From: an uncultured Clostridia bacterium | GTDB lineage: Bacteria; Bacillota; Clostridia; Christensenellales; Borkfalkiaceae | Assembly: GCA_949878885.1 (NCBI GenBank) | Contig: CATLBN010000001.1 | Span: forward strand, 89,877 to 153,876 | Length of the DNA: 64,000 bases | Direction of reading: 5' to 3' | Shown here: one piece after another, positions 52,216 through 60,211 of the stretch | Layout: each line of letters begins with the position of its first letter | Position numbering within the stretch: the stretch's first letter is position 1 | Made by a program: the position numbers and the translations under genes | Notes under the pieces: model-generated | Told to the model about the DNA's origin: nothing | The model's input: the letters and a program-made list of their open reading frames with translations, nothing else | The model's database searches: none

Positions 52216-52608
52216 TTGGGATTTTTGTTATATCTTGCGGCAGGTTTTCTGTCGGGAATGCTTGGGGGAATGGGAATGGGCGGCGGCACCGTGCTTATAC
52301 CGGTTTTAACGGTTTTTCTCGGTGTAGAACAGCATGTTGCTCAGGCAGCCAATTTAATAGCGTTTTTGCCTATGGCGGCGTGCAGTTTAAAAGTTCATAA
52401 AGATAAAGGACTTTTAAAAACCGAGGGCGTTTGGGGAATAGTAATTCCCGCGCTTTTAACTTCGGTAGCGGGCGGTCTTGTAGCCGCGCTTTTGCCTGCG
52501 GAAATTTTAAAAAAACTTTTCGGGGCGTTTTTAATTTTACTTGCCGTAAAGGGCGTGTTTACAATAAAGGTTACCCCTTCGAAACAAGCTTCTTCAAAGG
52601 ACGCGTAG
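52216..52608 (+). CDS. TSUP (TauE/SafE) family half-permease B
   Basis: The 130-residue second half has the repeat motif AAGFLSGMLGGMGMGGGTVLIPVLTVFLGVEQHVAQAANLIAF in separate spans, then VIPALLTSVAGGLVAALL and LLAVKGVF. The start is TTG at 52216, with AAAAGGTG six bases upstream; the first half ends 21 bases earlier. The C-terminal residues TPSKQASSKDA overlap the end of spoVB on the opposite strand by 38 bases. It is encoded together with half-permease A, so the two should act as one transporter. Confidence 0.82.
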   Translation: MGFLLYLAAGFLSGMLGGMGMGGGTVLIPVLTVFLGVEQHVAQAANLIAFLPMAACSLKVHKDKGLLKTEGVWGIVIPALLTSVAGGLVAALLPAEILKKLFGAFLILLAVKGVFTIKVTPSKQASSKDA

Positions 52609-54073
52609 TAAACATTTCAAGGCAGTACAGTGCGCCTGCCGTAAACGCAATGATAATGGGGCCGCATATTGCAATCTGCGCAAGGGGAGAAAGCCAGCGG
52701 CTTATAATTCCGTTTAAAAACCAACCGAAAAGGCAGGCGGCAACAGTAACGCCTATTCCGCGCAGCGTGTATTTAAAATAGTTGATTTCGGGGCATTTTT
52801 TCTTTAATAAGCGCAGATTCATAACGGCAATTATTATATAGCTTAGCGCTAGACCTACGCAATACGAATAAACGCCTATAAACTTTGTAAGCGCAAATAC
52901 GGATATAAGCATTGCTATTGCGCCGAAAACAAAATATAAAAGCGTTTGTTTTTCGCAGTTCATAGAATTGAGCACCGTATTTGTAATCATTGTTATGCAC
53001 ATAGGCAGAACAATAAACGAGCTTATCGTAATTATTTCTCCGCATAGGCGGTTATCGTACAAAAACAGACTAATAGGCATACCGAGCGCAAACAGCACGG
53101 GTATAAGCATTGCGGCAATAAAAATTACCGCTTTTACTGTTTTTTCAACGTCGTATTTAACGGCGTTCATTTTCTTTTTATAATAATTTTCAGAAAGCTC
53201 CGGCGCAACAACTACCGCAATCGAGCCTATAAGCGCCGAAGGCGTAAAAAGCATAGGTATAGCCATACCCATTGCCACGCCGTACAAACTTATAGCTTGG
53301 GAATTGGTTAATCCGCATAAATTCATTAAAAGCAGCGGCAGAATAACCGCAACCGCGGAGTTTAAAAGCGAAGTCGAAGTGCGCATTGCCGTAATAGGCG
53401 CGGCGGATGAAATAAGGGGTTTAAGCTGACGTTTGGGATTAACAAATTTACCGCCTTTTTTAAAATACCAAAACAGCGATGCAAAAAACGAAAAGACGTA
53501 TGAAATAAGTACTGCTATAATTGCGTTTCTTGCGCCTACCACTGGGTCGGTTACGCCTATAATAAGCGCTATTCCAACAAACACCATAAGAGCGTCTTCC
53601 AAAAGCTCTATAAGGCTGTAAGACATAAACTGTTTGTTGCCCCAGAACGAACCGCGTATAACGGAATATATAGAAGTTATTATAAGCCCGGGAAGAAGCA
53701 AAACAAATATATTTATGCAGCGCTCGTCCGAAAACAGAAAACCGAAAACGTTTTTTCCGAAGAAAAGTATAAGTGCTATAGGCACGGTTATGCAAAGCGT
53801 ACATATAACGCCTGCTGTAACGGCGGCGTTTTTACCGTGTAAATCGTTGTTTGCATTGCTTTTTGCCATAAGTCTTGAAACGGTTATCGGTATTCCGCTT
53901 GACGCAGCCGTTAAAAACACGGCGAAAACCGTAAGACAAATTTGATAAATGCCTATGCCCTCGGCGCCTATAATGCGCGTTAAAATAACTTTATAAGCAA
54001 AACTTAATCCTTTTTCAACAGTCGAAAACGCCGTAACCATAGCGGCGGATTTGTAAACGTTTGTCTTTTTCAT
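52571..54073 (-). CDS. spoVB: Stage V sporulation protein B-like / MOP-family lipid flippase
   Basis: The 500-residue membrane protein has about 14 spans and the polysaccharide/lipid-II flippase fold (MVF). The start MKKTNVYKSAAMVTAFSTVE and GLSFAYKVILTRIIGAEGIGIYQICLTVF, SSGIPITVSRLMAK and the later LNSAVAVILPLLLMNLCG fit the SpoVB/YtgP group. It probably moves lipid-linked cortex or wall precursors across the membrane in sporulation. It may instead be another MOP flippase involved in capsule or growth, since the family is broad. It stands alone on the minus strand; its 3' end overlaps the TSUP-B gene by 38 bases, and the divergent neighbour is the LysM-like gene. Confidence 0.85.
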   Translation of the reverse strand: MKKTNVYKSAAMVTAFSTVEKGLSFAYKVILTRIIGAEGIGIYQICLTVFAVFLTAASSGIPITVSRLMAKSNANNDLHGKNAAVTAGVICTLCITVPIALILFFGKNVFGFLFSDERCINIFVLLLPGLIITSIYSVIRGSFWGNKQFMSYSLIELLEDALMVFVGIALIIGVTDPVVGARNAIIAVLISYVFSFFASLFWYFKKGGKFVNPKRQLKPLISSAAPITAMRTSTSLLNSAVAVILPLLLMNLCGLTNSQAISLYGVAMGMAIPMLFTPSALIGSIAVVVAPELSENYYKKKMNAVKYDVEKTVKAVIFIAAMLIPVLFALGMPISLFLYDNRLCGEIITISSFIVLPMCITMITNTVLNSMNCEKQTLLYFVFGAIAMLISVFALTKFIGVYSYCVGLALSYIIIAVMNLRLLKKKCPEINYFKYTLRGIGVTVAACLFGWFLNGIISRWLSPLAQIAICGPIIIAFTAGALYCLEMFTTRPLKKLVSKG

Positions 54074-54145
54074 CTCAACAATATTCTACAAAATTCACTT
54101 GCGGATTATGAACAATTACCGATTTATTTGCGTATAATATATCAA

Positions 54146-54421
54146 ATGTTTACGCTTGTTAACGAAAATAGCAAATATTTCAGGGTGAAACGCGGACAGA
54201 CAGCCAAAGAAGTGGAAGCGGCATTATGCCTGCCTGTGCCGTGCGGAGTTTATGCCGGGGAAATAATTTCGGCGGACGCGGAGTATAAGGTGCACAGCGC
54301 AAAACCGTTTGAAAACTTAAAAACAATAGCCGAACTATACAACGTGGCAGAAGCGGAACTTATTAAAATAAACGGCGAAAAACCTGTTTATCCTACGCGC
54401 AGAATATACGTGCCTAAGTAA
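54146..54421 (+). CDS. Small LysM-like protein
   Basis: The 91-residue protein starts at ATG 54146; a TTG upstream has no support. A TATAAT box ends 7 nt before it, so the transcript is likely leaderless. The C-terminal half (FENLKTIAELYNVAEAELIK, NGEKPVYPTRRIYVP) is a LysM-type motif that binds peptidoglycan or chitin. The N-terminal part (VKRGQTAKEVEAALCLPVPCG) reads like a second, degenerate LysM with two Cys. No signal peptide is present, so the protein acts in the cytoplasm or, in sporulation, in the mother cell and spore coat. Location next to spoVB allows a sporulation role, which is inference. Confidence 0.7.
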   Translation: MFTLVNENSKYFRVKRGQTAKEVEAALCLPVPCGVYAGEIISADAEYKVHSAKPFENLKTIAELYNVAEAELIKINGEKPVYPTRRIYVPK

Positions 54422-54496
54422 ATTGCGGTTACTTTGCACGGGTTAAAAAATCAAATCATATAAATATAGTATCAAATAATAAAAACGGAGGTTAAA

Positions 54497-55153
54497 ATGT
54501 CATTTTTTTCCAATTTTCAATCGGATAAATGCCCCGGTACGATAAGCGGCAATCCCTTAAACGGAATGTGTGAGAAAGTGTGCATTCAGGCACAGAAGAT
54601 TTTCGATGCCTGTATAAAACAAATTCAAATAGAAAACTATTCGTTAAGGCTTGAAGACAACGTACCCGGCGACCCTACATACCCGTTGACGTTTATCAGC
54701 GCAAGGTCTGTTTCTTCAACGGGAATAATAACGGGGCTCAACGTAGAACGCCTTGCCGATAAGCCCGGCTGCGCAAGAGTACAGGCAACCATAGGCATTC
54801 CCGTAGAGGTGCTTTACACCGACGCAAACGGAGTGGAAGGCGTGGCTCGCGCAACTATAAGCGTTACCGAAGACGTGCTTCTTTTTGTGCCCGCTCCTTC
54901 GATTATGCCTTATAAAGTTACCAGCGAAGTTTCCGCCGTATGCGCGGAAGGCAGGTTTGACAGCGAAAGCGGAACGTTTACCGTAAACGCTTGCATAACA
55001 GTAATTTTAAAGGTTGCAATCGATGTTGAAATTCTTGTTCCCAGCTACGGCTATTGCGCTATTCCGCCTGCTCAGGACTATACTCAGGAAGTATGCGCGG
55101 GCTTCTTTGAACTACCGCTTTATCCGCAGGGCAAAACCTGTTCCAAACAATAA
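54497..55153 (+). CDS. Conserved Cys-containing protein of unknown function
   Basis: I do not recognise a named family, though the sequence looks like a conserved clostridial protein. The 218 residues hold no signal peptide or membrane segment. N-terminus: CPGTISGNPLNGMCEKVCIQ (three Cys). The middle is strand-rich, with VQATIGIPVEVLYTDANGVE and ATISVTEDVLLFVPAPSIMP. The end has VPSYGYCAIPPAQDY and VCAGFFELPLYPQGKTC. Hydrophobic strand repeats and Cys at both ends fit a cross-linked coat or exosporium protein, but this is only a suggestion. RBS AACGGAGGTTAAA precedes the ATG. A terminator follows. Confidence 0.65.
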   Translation: MSFFSNFQSDKCPGTISGNPLNGMCEKVCIQAQKIFDACIKQIQIENYSLRLEDNVPGDPTYPLTFISARSVSSTGIITGLNVERLADKPGCARVQATIGIPVEVLYTDANGVEGVARATISVTEDVLLFVPAPSIMPYKVTSEVSAVCAEGRFDSESGTFTVNACITVILKVAIDVEILVPSYGYCAIPPAQDYTQEVCAGFFELPLYPQGKTCSKQ

Positions 55154-55163
55154 AATAAAAATT

Positions 55164-55190
55164 CGCCTTCCCGTCAGGGAGGGCGTTTTT
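55164..55190 (+). terminator. Terminator after the Cys-containing protein gene
   Basis: CGCCTTCCC and GGGAGGGCG pair with one mismatch in nine positions around GTCA and are followed by TTTTT. The 150 bp from here to the next gene hold an extended -10 promoter (below) and A+T-rich sequence. Confidence 0.82.
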
Positions 55191-55324
55191 GTATTTATAA
55201 AAAACGTTTCAGCTTATTAAAATAGTACTATGTCACACATAATCGCATAAATAATAAACAAATACTGCTATTTTGTCTATTTTATCCAAGCAACAATAAA
55301 ATGCTTTGTAATCTAATTTAAACG

Positions 55325-55339
55325 TGTTAAAATAGAATT
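55325..55339 (+). promoter_or_regulatory. Extended -10 promoter directly before the metallophosphoesterase
   Basis: TGTTAAAAT (TG at 55325, TAAAAT 55328-55333) is an extended -10 box and the ATG begins 6 nt later. No ribosome binding site fits between. A TTTGTA at 55305-55310 could serve as -35. Transcription would start at or next to the ATG. Confidence 0.55.
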
Positions 55340-56035
55340 ATGAATATATTTTCAATTAGCGATTTGCATCTTTCCGGAATGTCGGACAAGCCTATGGCTG
55401 TTTTCGGTACGGGATGGGAAAATCATTTTGAAAAAATTAAACGCGATTGGCTTGCTAAGGTTTCTGCGGACGACGTTGTGCTTATATGCGGAGATATAAG
55501 CTGGGGAATGAATTTGGAAGAAGGGCTGTTCGATTTACGTTCTATGACGGCTCTTTCGGGTTCAAAAGTTTTTATCCGCGGCAATCACGATTATTGGTGG
55601 AACGGCATATCCAAATTGCGCGCGTCCGCTCCGGATAGCAGCTTTTATTTTTTGCAGAACGACTGCGTTAAATTCGGCAACGTAATAATTTGCGGTTCCC
55701 GCGGTTGGACTTGCCCCGGCAGTTCGGATTATTCGGATAGCGATTTAAAAATTTACAAGCGCGAGGTCGAACGCTTTAAGCTGTGTTTTGCTCAGGCGGA
55801 AAAAATAAAGAAGCCCGACGATAAGTTGCTTGCAATGATACATTATCCGCCGTTTTCGCTTAAAAATCCCGATACCGGGTTTACCGAGCTGTTTGAAAAA
55901 CACGGGGTTGACAAAGTAATTTTCGGGCATATTCACGGCGATGCGTATTTCCCGTTGCGCAGCGTAAAAAACGGCATTGAATACGTGCTTACTTCCTGCG
56001 ATAAAACAGGCTTTTTTCTTGAAAGAATTTTATAA
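55340..56035 (+). CDS. Calcineurin-like metallophosphoesterase
   Basis: The 231-residue phosphoesterase has the five-motif metal site: ISDLHLS (D, H), ICGDISWGMN (GD), RGNHDYWWN (GNHD), MIHYPPF (H) and FGHIHGDAYF (GHxH). It lacks extra domains. It is close to the YkuE-like or clostridial HAD-neighbour type phosphoesterases; the substrate is unknown. The protein begins NIFSISDLHLSGMSDKPM, so the start is certain although it lacks a ribosome binding site. The pyrimidine operon promoter begins just after the stop codon. Confidence 0.92.
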   Translation: MNIFSISDLHLSGMSDKPMAVFGTGWENHFEKIKRDWLAKVSADDVVLICGDISWGMNLEEGLFDLRSMTALSGSKVFIRGNHDYWWNGISKLRASAPDSSFYFLQNDCVKFGNVIICGSRGWTCPGSSDYSDSDLKIYKREVERFKLCFAQAEKIKKPDDKLLAMIHYPPFSLKNPDTGFTELFEKHGVDKVIFGHIHGDAYFPLRSVKNGIEYVLTSCDKTGFFLERIL

Positions 56036-56051
56036 AAATTACTTTAAACGC

Positions 56052-56080
56052 TTTACTTTGCTCAATAGCCGTGATATACT
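56052..56080 (+). promoter_or_regulatory. Promoter of the pyrimidine operon
   Basis: TTTACT (56052-56057), a 17-bp spacer and TATACT (56075-56080). The predicted start is near 56087, leaving a leader of about 140 nt before pyrB. Confidence 0.65.
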
Positions 56081-56155
56081 TTTCATAGTTGAAAAAGGCA
56101 GAAGCTAAAGATGATTATAACTTCGGAGTTTTCTTAAAAAAATAATTAATTTAAA

Positions 56156-56197
56156 AGTGCCTTGACGGTTTCGCCGTCATTATAGGCGCTTTTTTTT
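56156..56197 (+). terminator. Leader terminator/attenuator of the pyrimidine operon
   Basis: AGTGCCT and AGGCGCT (one G-U) form the outer stem and GACGG/CCGTC an inner stem around TTTCG, followed by eight T, between promoter and pyrB. A terminator in this place has no use except as an attenuator. A second small hairpin (AACT TCGG AGTT, 56119-56130) lies upstream. Pyrimidine (PyrR- or UTP-dependent) control is likely, but no pyrR gene is in the window. Confidence 0.72.
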
Positions 56198-56228
56198 CTG
56201 CCGAAATAACGAATAGCAGGTGTACTTA

Positions 56229-57158
56229 ATGTTAAAAAGTAAGGATTTGCTCGGTTTAAAAGATAAAACCGCTGAAGAAATTACGGAAATATTGGACGAA
56301 GCCGTTGAAATGAAGCGGTATCTCTGCGGCAGCGAAAGAACGTCTGCGCTGCTTGCCGGGAAGTCGCTTGTAACGCTTTTTTACGAAAACAGCACGCGTA
56401 CGCGCTCGTCGTTCGAACTTGCAGGTAAGCTGCTCGGCGCAACCGAAGTGAATATTTCGGTTGCCACAAGTTCGGTTCAAAAGGGCGAAACTCTTATCGA
56501 TACGGGCGAAACGCTTGACAGTATGAAAGTGGATTTTATAGTTATACGCCATCCTATGGCAGGCGCGCCCAAGCTTTTGGCAGAGCACGTTAAAGCAAGC
56601 GTTTTAAACGGCGGCGACGGTATGCACGAACATCCTACGCAGGCGCTTTTGGATATGTTTACCATACGCGAACGCTTAGGTAAAATAAAAGGGCTTAAAG
56701 TAGCTATTTTGGGTGATATCAAGCACAGCCGTGTGGCAATGAGCAATCTTATCGGTTTAAGAAAGCTGGGAGCCGAAGTGCATATGTATGCGCCTGCAAC
56801 TATGATACCTAAAAATATGGATAAAATGGGCGCGGTAATCGCCAAAAGCCGCGAGGAAGCCGTAGAAGGAGCCGACGCGGTTATGGGTTTAAGAATTCAG
56901 CTTGAACGCCAAAACGGCGGTTTATTTCCGTCGCTTTCCGAATATTCGCGTTTTTACGGCGTTAACGATAACGTATTAAAATTAGCAAAACCTAACGCCA
57001 TAGTTCTTCATCCAGGTCCAGTAAATCGCGGAGTAGAGCTTACTCCGCAGGTTATAGACGGAGAAAAAAGCGTGATTTTGGAACAGGTTACAGGCGGCGT
57101 TGCCGTTAGAATGGCGCTTTTAAAACTTTTAAACGAATTCAGGGAGAAGAATTTATGA
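56229..57158 (+). CDS. pyrB: Aspartate carbamoyltransferase, catalytic subunit
   Basis: The 309-residue enzyme makes carbamoyl-aspartate from carbamoyl phosphate and aspartate. The carbamoyl-phosphate site is NSTRTRSSFE, followed by the Gln/Lys loop region SVQKGETLIDTGETL, the HPTQALLDMF motif and GDIKHSRVAMSN; a C-terminal HPGPVNRGVEL binds aspartate. The start is ATG at 56229 because AGCAGGTG stands in place upstream; a GTG three codons earlier is less good. It overlaps pyrC by 4 bases. No regulatory subunit gene (pyrI) is present. Confidence 0.97.
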   Translation: MLKSKDLLGLKDKTAEEITEILDEAVEMKRYLCGSERTSALLAGKSLVTLFYENSTRTRSSFELAGKLLGATEVNISVATSSVQKGETLIDTGETLDSMKVDFIVIRHPMAGAPKLLAEHVKASVLNGGDGMHEHPTQALLDMFTIRERLGKIKGLKVAILGDIKHSRVAMSNLIGLRKLGAEVHMYAPATMIPKNMDKMGAVIAKSREEAVEGADAVMGLRIQLERQNGGLFPSLSEYSRFYGVNDNVLKLAKPNAIVLHPGPVNRGVELTPQVIDGEKSVILEQVTGGVAVRMALLKLLNEFREKNL

Positions 57159-58426
57159 AGCTTCTTATAAAGGGCGGTACGGTGGTGCTTGCCGACGGCG
57201 AAATCAAAGCCGACGTGCTTGTAGGCGAAGGAAAAATCGTAAAAATTGCGCCGTCAATCAATGCCGACGGCGAATGTAAAATTATAAACGCAAAAAACAA
57301 ACACGTTTTTGCGGGTTTGATTGATATGCACGTTCATTTGCGCGAACCGGGATTTGAAGGTAAAGAAGATATAGAAAGCGGCAGCCGCGCAGCGGTAGCA
57401 GGCGGAGTTACCCAGCTTTGCTGTATGCCTAATACCGACCCGGTATGCGATAACGCAGTGGTGGTAAACTATATTAAAAACCGCGCTAAGGAAGTAAATC
57501 TTTGCAAAGTGCGTCCCATAGGCGCTATAACCAAGGGCGAACGCGGCGAAAGTCTTGCGGAAATAGGCAAAATGAAAGCGGCTGGCGCGGTTGCTATAAG
57601 CGACGACGGTAAGTCAGTTGAAAATTCTTATATAATGCGGCTTGCTATGGAGTATGCAAACGACTTCGGAATAAAGTGTCTGTGCCATTGCGAGGATTCG
57701 TCGCTTGCAGACGGCGGCGTAGTCAACGAGGGATATAACTCAACGTTAACGGGGCTTAAAGGCAGTTTGCGAGCTGCGGAAGATATAATGATTGCCCGCG
57801 ATATTGCGCTTGCTGAAAGTTTAAACATTCCCGTGCATATCTGCCACGTGTCCACTTACAGCGGCGCGGAGATTATAAAAAGCGCAAAGGCGCGCGGCGT
57901 TAAAGTAACGGCGGAAACCTGTCCTCATTATTTTGCGCTTACCGACGATATTATTACGTCTTACAACACAAATACTAAAGTAAATCCGCCCGTCCGCGAG
58001 GAGAAGGACAGGCTTGCAATAATAAAAGCGCTTAAAGAGGGAGTTATAGATTGCATTGTAACCGACCACGCGCCTCATTCGTTAAAGGATAAGCAGGTGG
58101 AGTACAATCTTGCGGCTTTCGGAATCAGCGGAATAGAAACCGTTTTTGCTCTGTCGTATACGTATTTGGTAAAAACGGGCGCGCTTACTCTTTCCGAGCT
58201 TTCTGAAAAACTTTCTTCAAATCCGGCTAAAATACTCGGACTCGAAGGCGGCTGTCTGCGCGAGGGCGAAGTTGCCGATATAACGATTGCCGACTTAAAC
58301 GCAAAATATAAAATTAACAGCGCTCAATTTTATTCAAAAGGCAAAAATACGCCGTTTAACGGCTTTGAAGTTTACGGAAAAATAGAATATACCATTGTGA
58401 ACGGCGAAATCAAATTTCCGTTTTAA
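57155..58426 (+). CDS. pyrC: Dihydroorotase, class I
   Basis: The 423-residue amidohydrolase closes carbamoyl-aspartate to dihydroorotate. Zinc ligands are in DMHVHLREPGFEGKED (HxH), CHCEDS, HICHVST and TDHAPHS; the GGV segment after ESGSRAAVAGGV is normal for the class. The C-terminal residues EGEVADITIADLN end the barrel flap, as in the PyrC of Firmicutes. The start overlaps the pyrB stop, and pyrF begins 38 bp after the stop. Confidence 0.97.
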   Translation: MKLLIKGGTVVLADGEIKADVLVGEGKIVKIAPSINADGECKIINAKNKHVFAGLIDMHVHLREPGFEGKEDIESGSRAAVAGGVTQLCCMPNTDPVCDNAVVVNYIKNRAKEVNLCKVRPIGAITKGERGESLAEIGKMKAAGAVAISDDGKSVENSYIMRLAMEYANDFGIKCLCHCEDSSLADGGVVNEGYNSTLTGLKGSLRAAEDIMIARDIALAESLNIPVHICHVSTYSGAEIIKSAKARGVKVTAETCPHYFALTDDIITSYNTNTKVNPPVREEKDRLAIIKALKEGVIDCIVTDHAPHSLKDKQVEYNLAAFGISGIETVFALSYTYLVKTGALTLSELSEKLSSNPAKILGLEGGCLREGEVADITIADLNAKYKINSAQFYSKGKNTPFNGFEVYGKIEYTIVNGEIKFPF

Positions 58427-58464
58427 CGGCAGTAAAAACACAGTTGATTTTTAAAGAGGTTAAT

Positions 58465-59379
58465 ATGATTGATAAGTTAATAGAAAAAATTATCGAATTG
58501 CAAAATCCTACCTGCGTTGGGCTTGACACGGATTTTAACTATCTTCCCGACGATATGAAAGAAGACGTATCAACGTTTGAAGAAGCTTCGGAAAAAATTG
58601 CAGAGTTCAATATGAATATTATAGATAAAGTCTGCGATATAGTTCCTGCCGTTAAAGTGCAGGTAGCCTATTATGAAATGTACGGCTCGGCAGGCTTAAA
58701 AGCTTTTGAATGCACCGTAAATTACGCGCGCGGCAGGGGGATGACGGTAATTGCCGATTGCAAGCGCAACGATATAGGGTCTACCGCAGGCTGCTACTCC
58801 AAAGCTTATTTGGGTAAAACCGATTTGTGCGGTAAAAAATTGAGAGCTTTTCCCGCAGATATGCTTACAATTAACGGATATTTGGGTTACGACGGAATAA
58901 AGCCGTTTGTGGACGATATAAAGGCTCACGATAAATCGGTGTTCGCTCTTGTTAAAACTTCAAATCCGTCAAGCGGCGAATTTCAGAATTTAAAACTCGA
59001 AAACGGAAAATTCATTTACGAGCAAATGGGCGAACTTGTAGAAAAGTGGGGCGCTGATACCGTTGGAAAATACGGTTATTCCGAAGTAGGCGCCGTTGTA
59101 GGCGCAACTCACCCTGAGGAAGCCGCAAGACTAAGAGCGCAGCTTAAACATACTTTCTTTTTGATTCCTGGTTACGGAGCGCAGGGCGGAAGCGCGCAAA
59201 TGCTTAAAGTTTGTTTTGATAAACGCGGTTTGGGGGGAATAGTAAATTCCTCGCGCGGTATAATCTGCGCCTATAAAAACGCCATGTACAGCGGAATGAA
59301 TTATTACGAGGCTGCGCGTGCTGCCTGTCTTGATATGCAGCAGGATTTATCGCAAACTATAGGTAAAATGGGAAAATGA
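58465..59379 (+). CDS. pyrF: Orotidine 5'-phosphate decarboxylase (long, type 2)
   Basis: The 304-residue enzyme makes UMP from OMP. The catalytic loop DCKRNDIGSTAGCYSKAY carries the Asp-Lys-Asp triad. Other motifs are CVGLDTDF at the start, PGYGAQGG near 240 and NSSRGI near the end, the long type-2 pattern found in actinobacteria and some Clostridia. The start ATG at 58465 has AAAGAGGTTAAT upstream; an in-frame upstream TTG-type start at 58444 is less supported. It overlaps pyrK by 4 bases. Confidence 0.97.
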   Translation: MIDKLIEKIIELQNPTCVGLDTDFNYLPDDMKEDVSTFEEASEKIAEFNMNIIDKVCDIVPAVKVQVAYYEMYGSAGLKAFECTVNYARGRGMTVIADCKRNDIGSTAGCYSKAYLGKTDLCGKKLRAFPADMLTINGYLGYDGIKPFVDDIKAHDKSVFALVKTSNPSSGEFQNLKLENGKFIYEQMGELVEKWGADTVGKYGYSEVGAVVGATHPEEAARLRAQLKHTFFLIPGYGAQGGSAQMLKVCFDKRGLGGIVNSSRGIICAYKNAMYSGMNYYEAARAACLDMQQDLSQTIGKMGK

Positions 59380-60137
59380 AAGATTTAATCGCAAAAGTAA
59401 AAAGCAATCAAATGATTGCGGAAAATACATATATGATTACGTTTGTTCTGCCGGAAAGCGCGGGAGATATACGCGGCGGTCAGTTTGTAAATTTATCGGT
59501 AGGCGACAGCTCGCATCTCTTGCGCCGTCCGTTGGGAATATGTATTGCGGAAGGCAAAGAAATTTCCGTTTGCTATCAGCTGAAAGGCGAAGGTACTAAA
59601 AAACTTTCAAAAATAAAAACAGGGGACAGTTTAAACGTTTTGCTGCCGCTCGGTAACGGGTTCGATTTAAGCGGATATAAAAACATAGCCGTTATAGGCG
59701 GCGGCGTCGGAATTTTTCCGCTTATAGCCGCAATACGCGAAAATATCAAGCATAAAAATTTTTATTCGTATATAGGCTTTCGCAGTAAATCGGCGCTGTG
59801 CCTTATAAACGAGTTCGATAAATGCAAAAGCTTAACCGTTACAACCGACGACGGAAGTTACGGGAAATCTGGCAATGCGGTAGACGCGTTTTTCGAAGAC
59901 GTACAAAATTTAAACCTTGACGCAATTATTGCTTGCGGACCGCCGTCAATGCTTAAATCTCTTAAAGAAAAGCTTTTAAAAAATGCAATAGACGTACCGT
60001 GTTTTGTTTCTTTGGAGGAGCGTATGGGCTGCGGAGTTGGCGCGTGTCTTGTTTGCGTTTGCAAAAAGAATGACGGAAACAATGCAAGGGTATGCAAGGA
60101 CGGACCCGTTTTTAATATCAACGACGTTGTTCTTTAA
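59376..60137 (+). CDS. pyrK: Dihydroorotate dehydrogenase electron-transfer subunit PyrK
   Basis: The 253-residue flavo-iron-sulfur protein transfers electrons between the class 1B dehydrogenase and NAD. FAD/NAD domains: RRPLGICIAEGK (FAD), GGGVGIFPLIAAI (nucleotide), CGPPSML. The [2Fe-2S] cluster Cys are at the C-terminus (CGVGACLVCVC and VCKDGPVF). The gene directly follows pyrF, with the pyrD subunit next, as in Bacillus PyrDII/PyrDI. ATG overlaps the pyrF stop. Confidence 0.96.
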   Translation: MKDLIAKVKSNQMIAENTYMITFVLPESAGDIRGGQFVNLSVGDSSHLLRRPLGICIAEGKEISVCYQLKGEGTKKLSKIKTGDSLNVLLPLGNGFDLSGYKNIAVIGGGVGIFPLIAAIRENIKHKNFYSYIGFRSKSALCLINEFDKCKSLTVTTDDGSYGKSGNAVDAFFEDVQNLNLDAIIACGPPSMLKSLKEKLLKNAIDVPCFVSLEERMGCGVGACLVCVCKKNDGNNARVCKDGPVFNINDVVL

Positions 60138-60211
60138 TTAAGGCGGCATAAAAAAGTTTTAACAAATTAAAACTTATAAACGTTTAGGCAAATACTTAAC
60201 GAGGGAAACAA

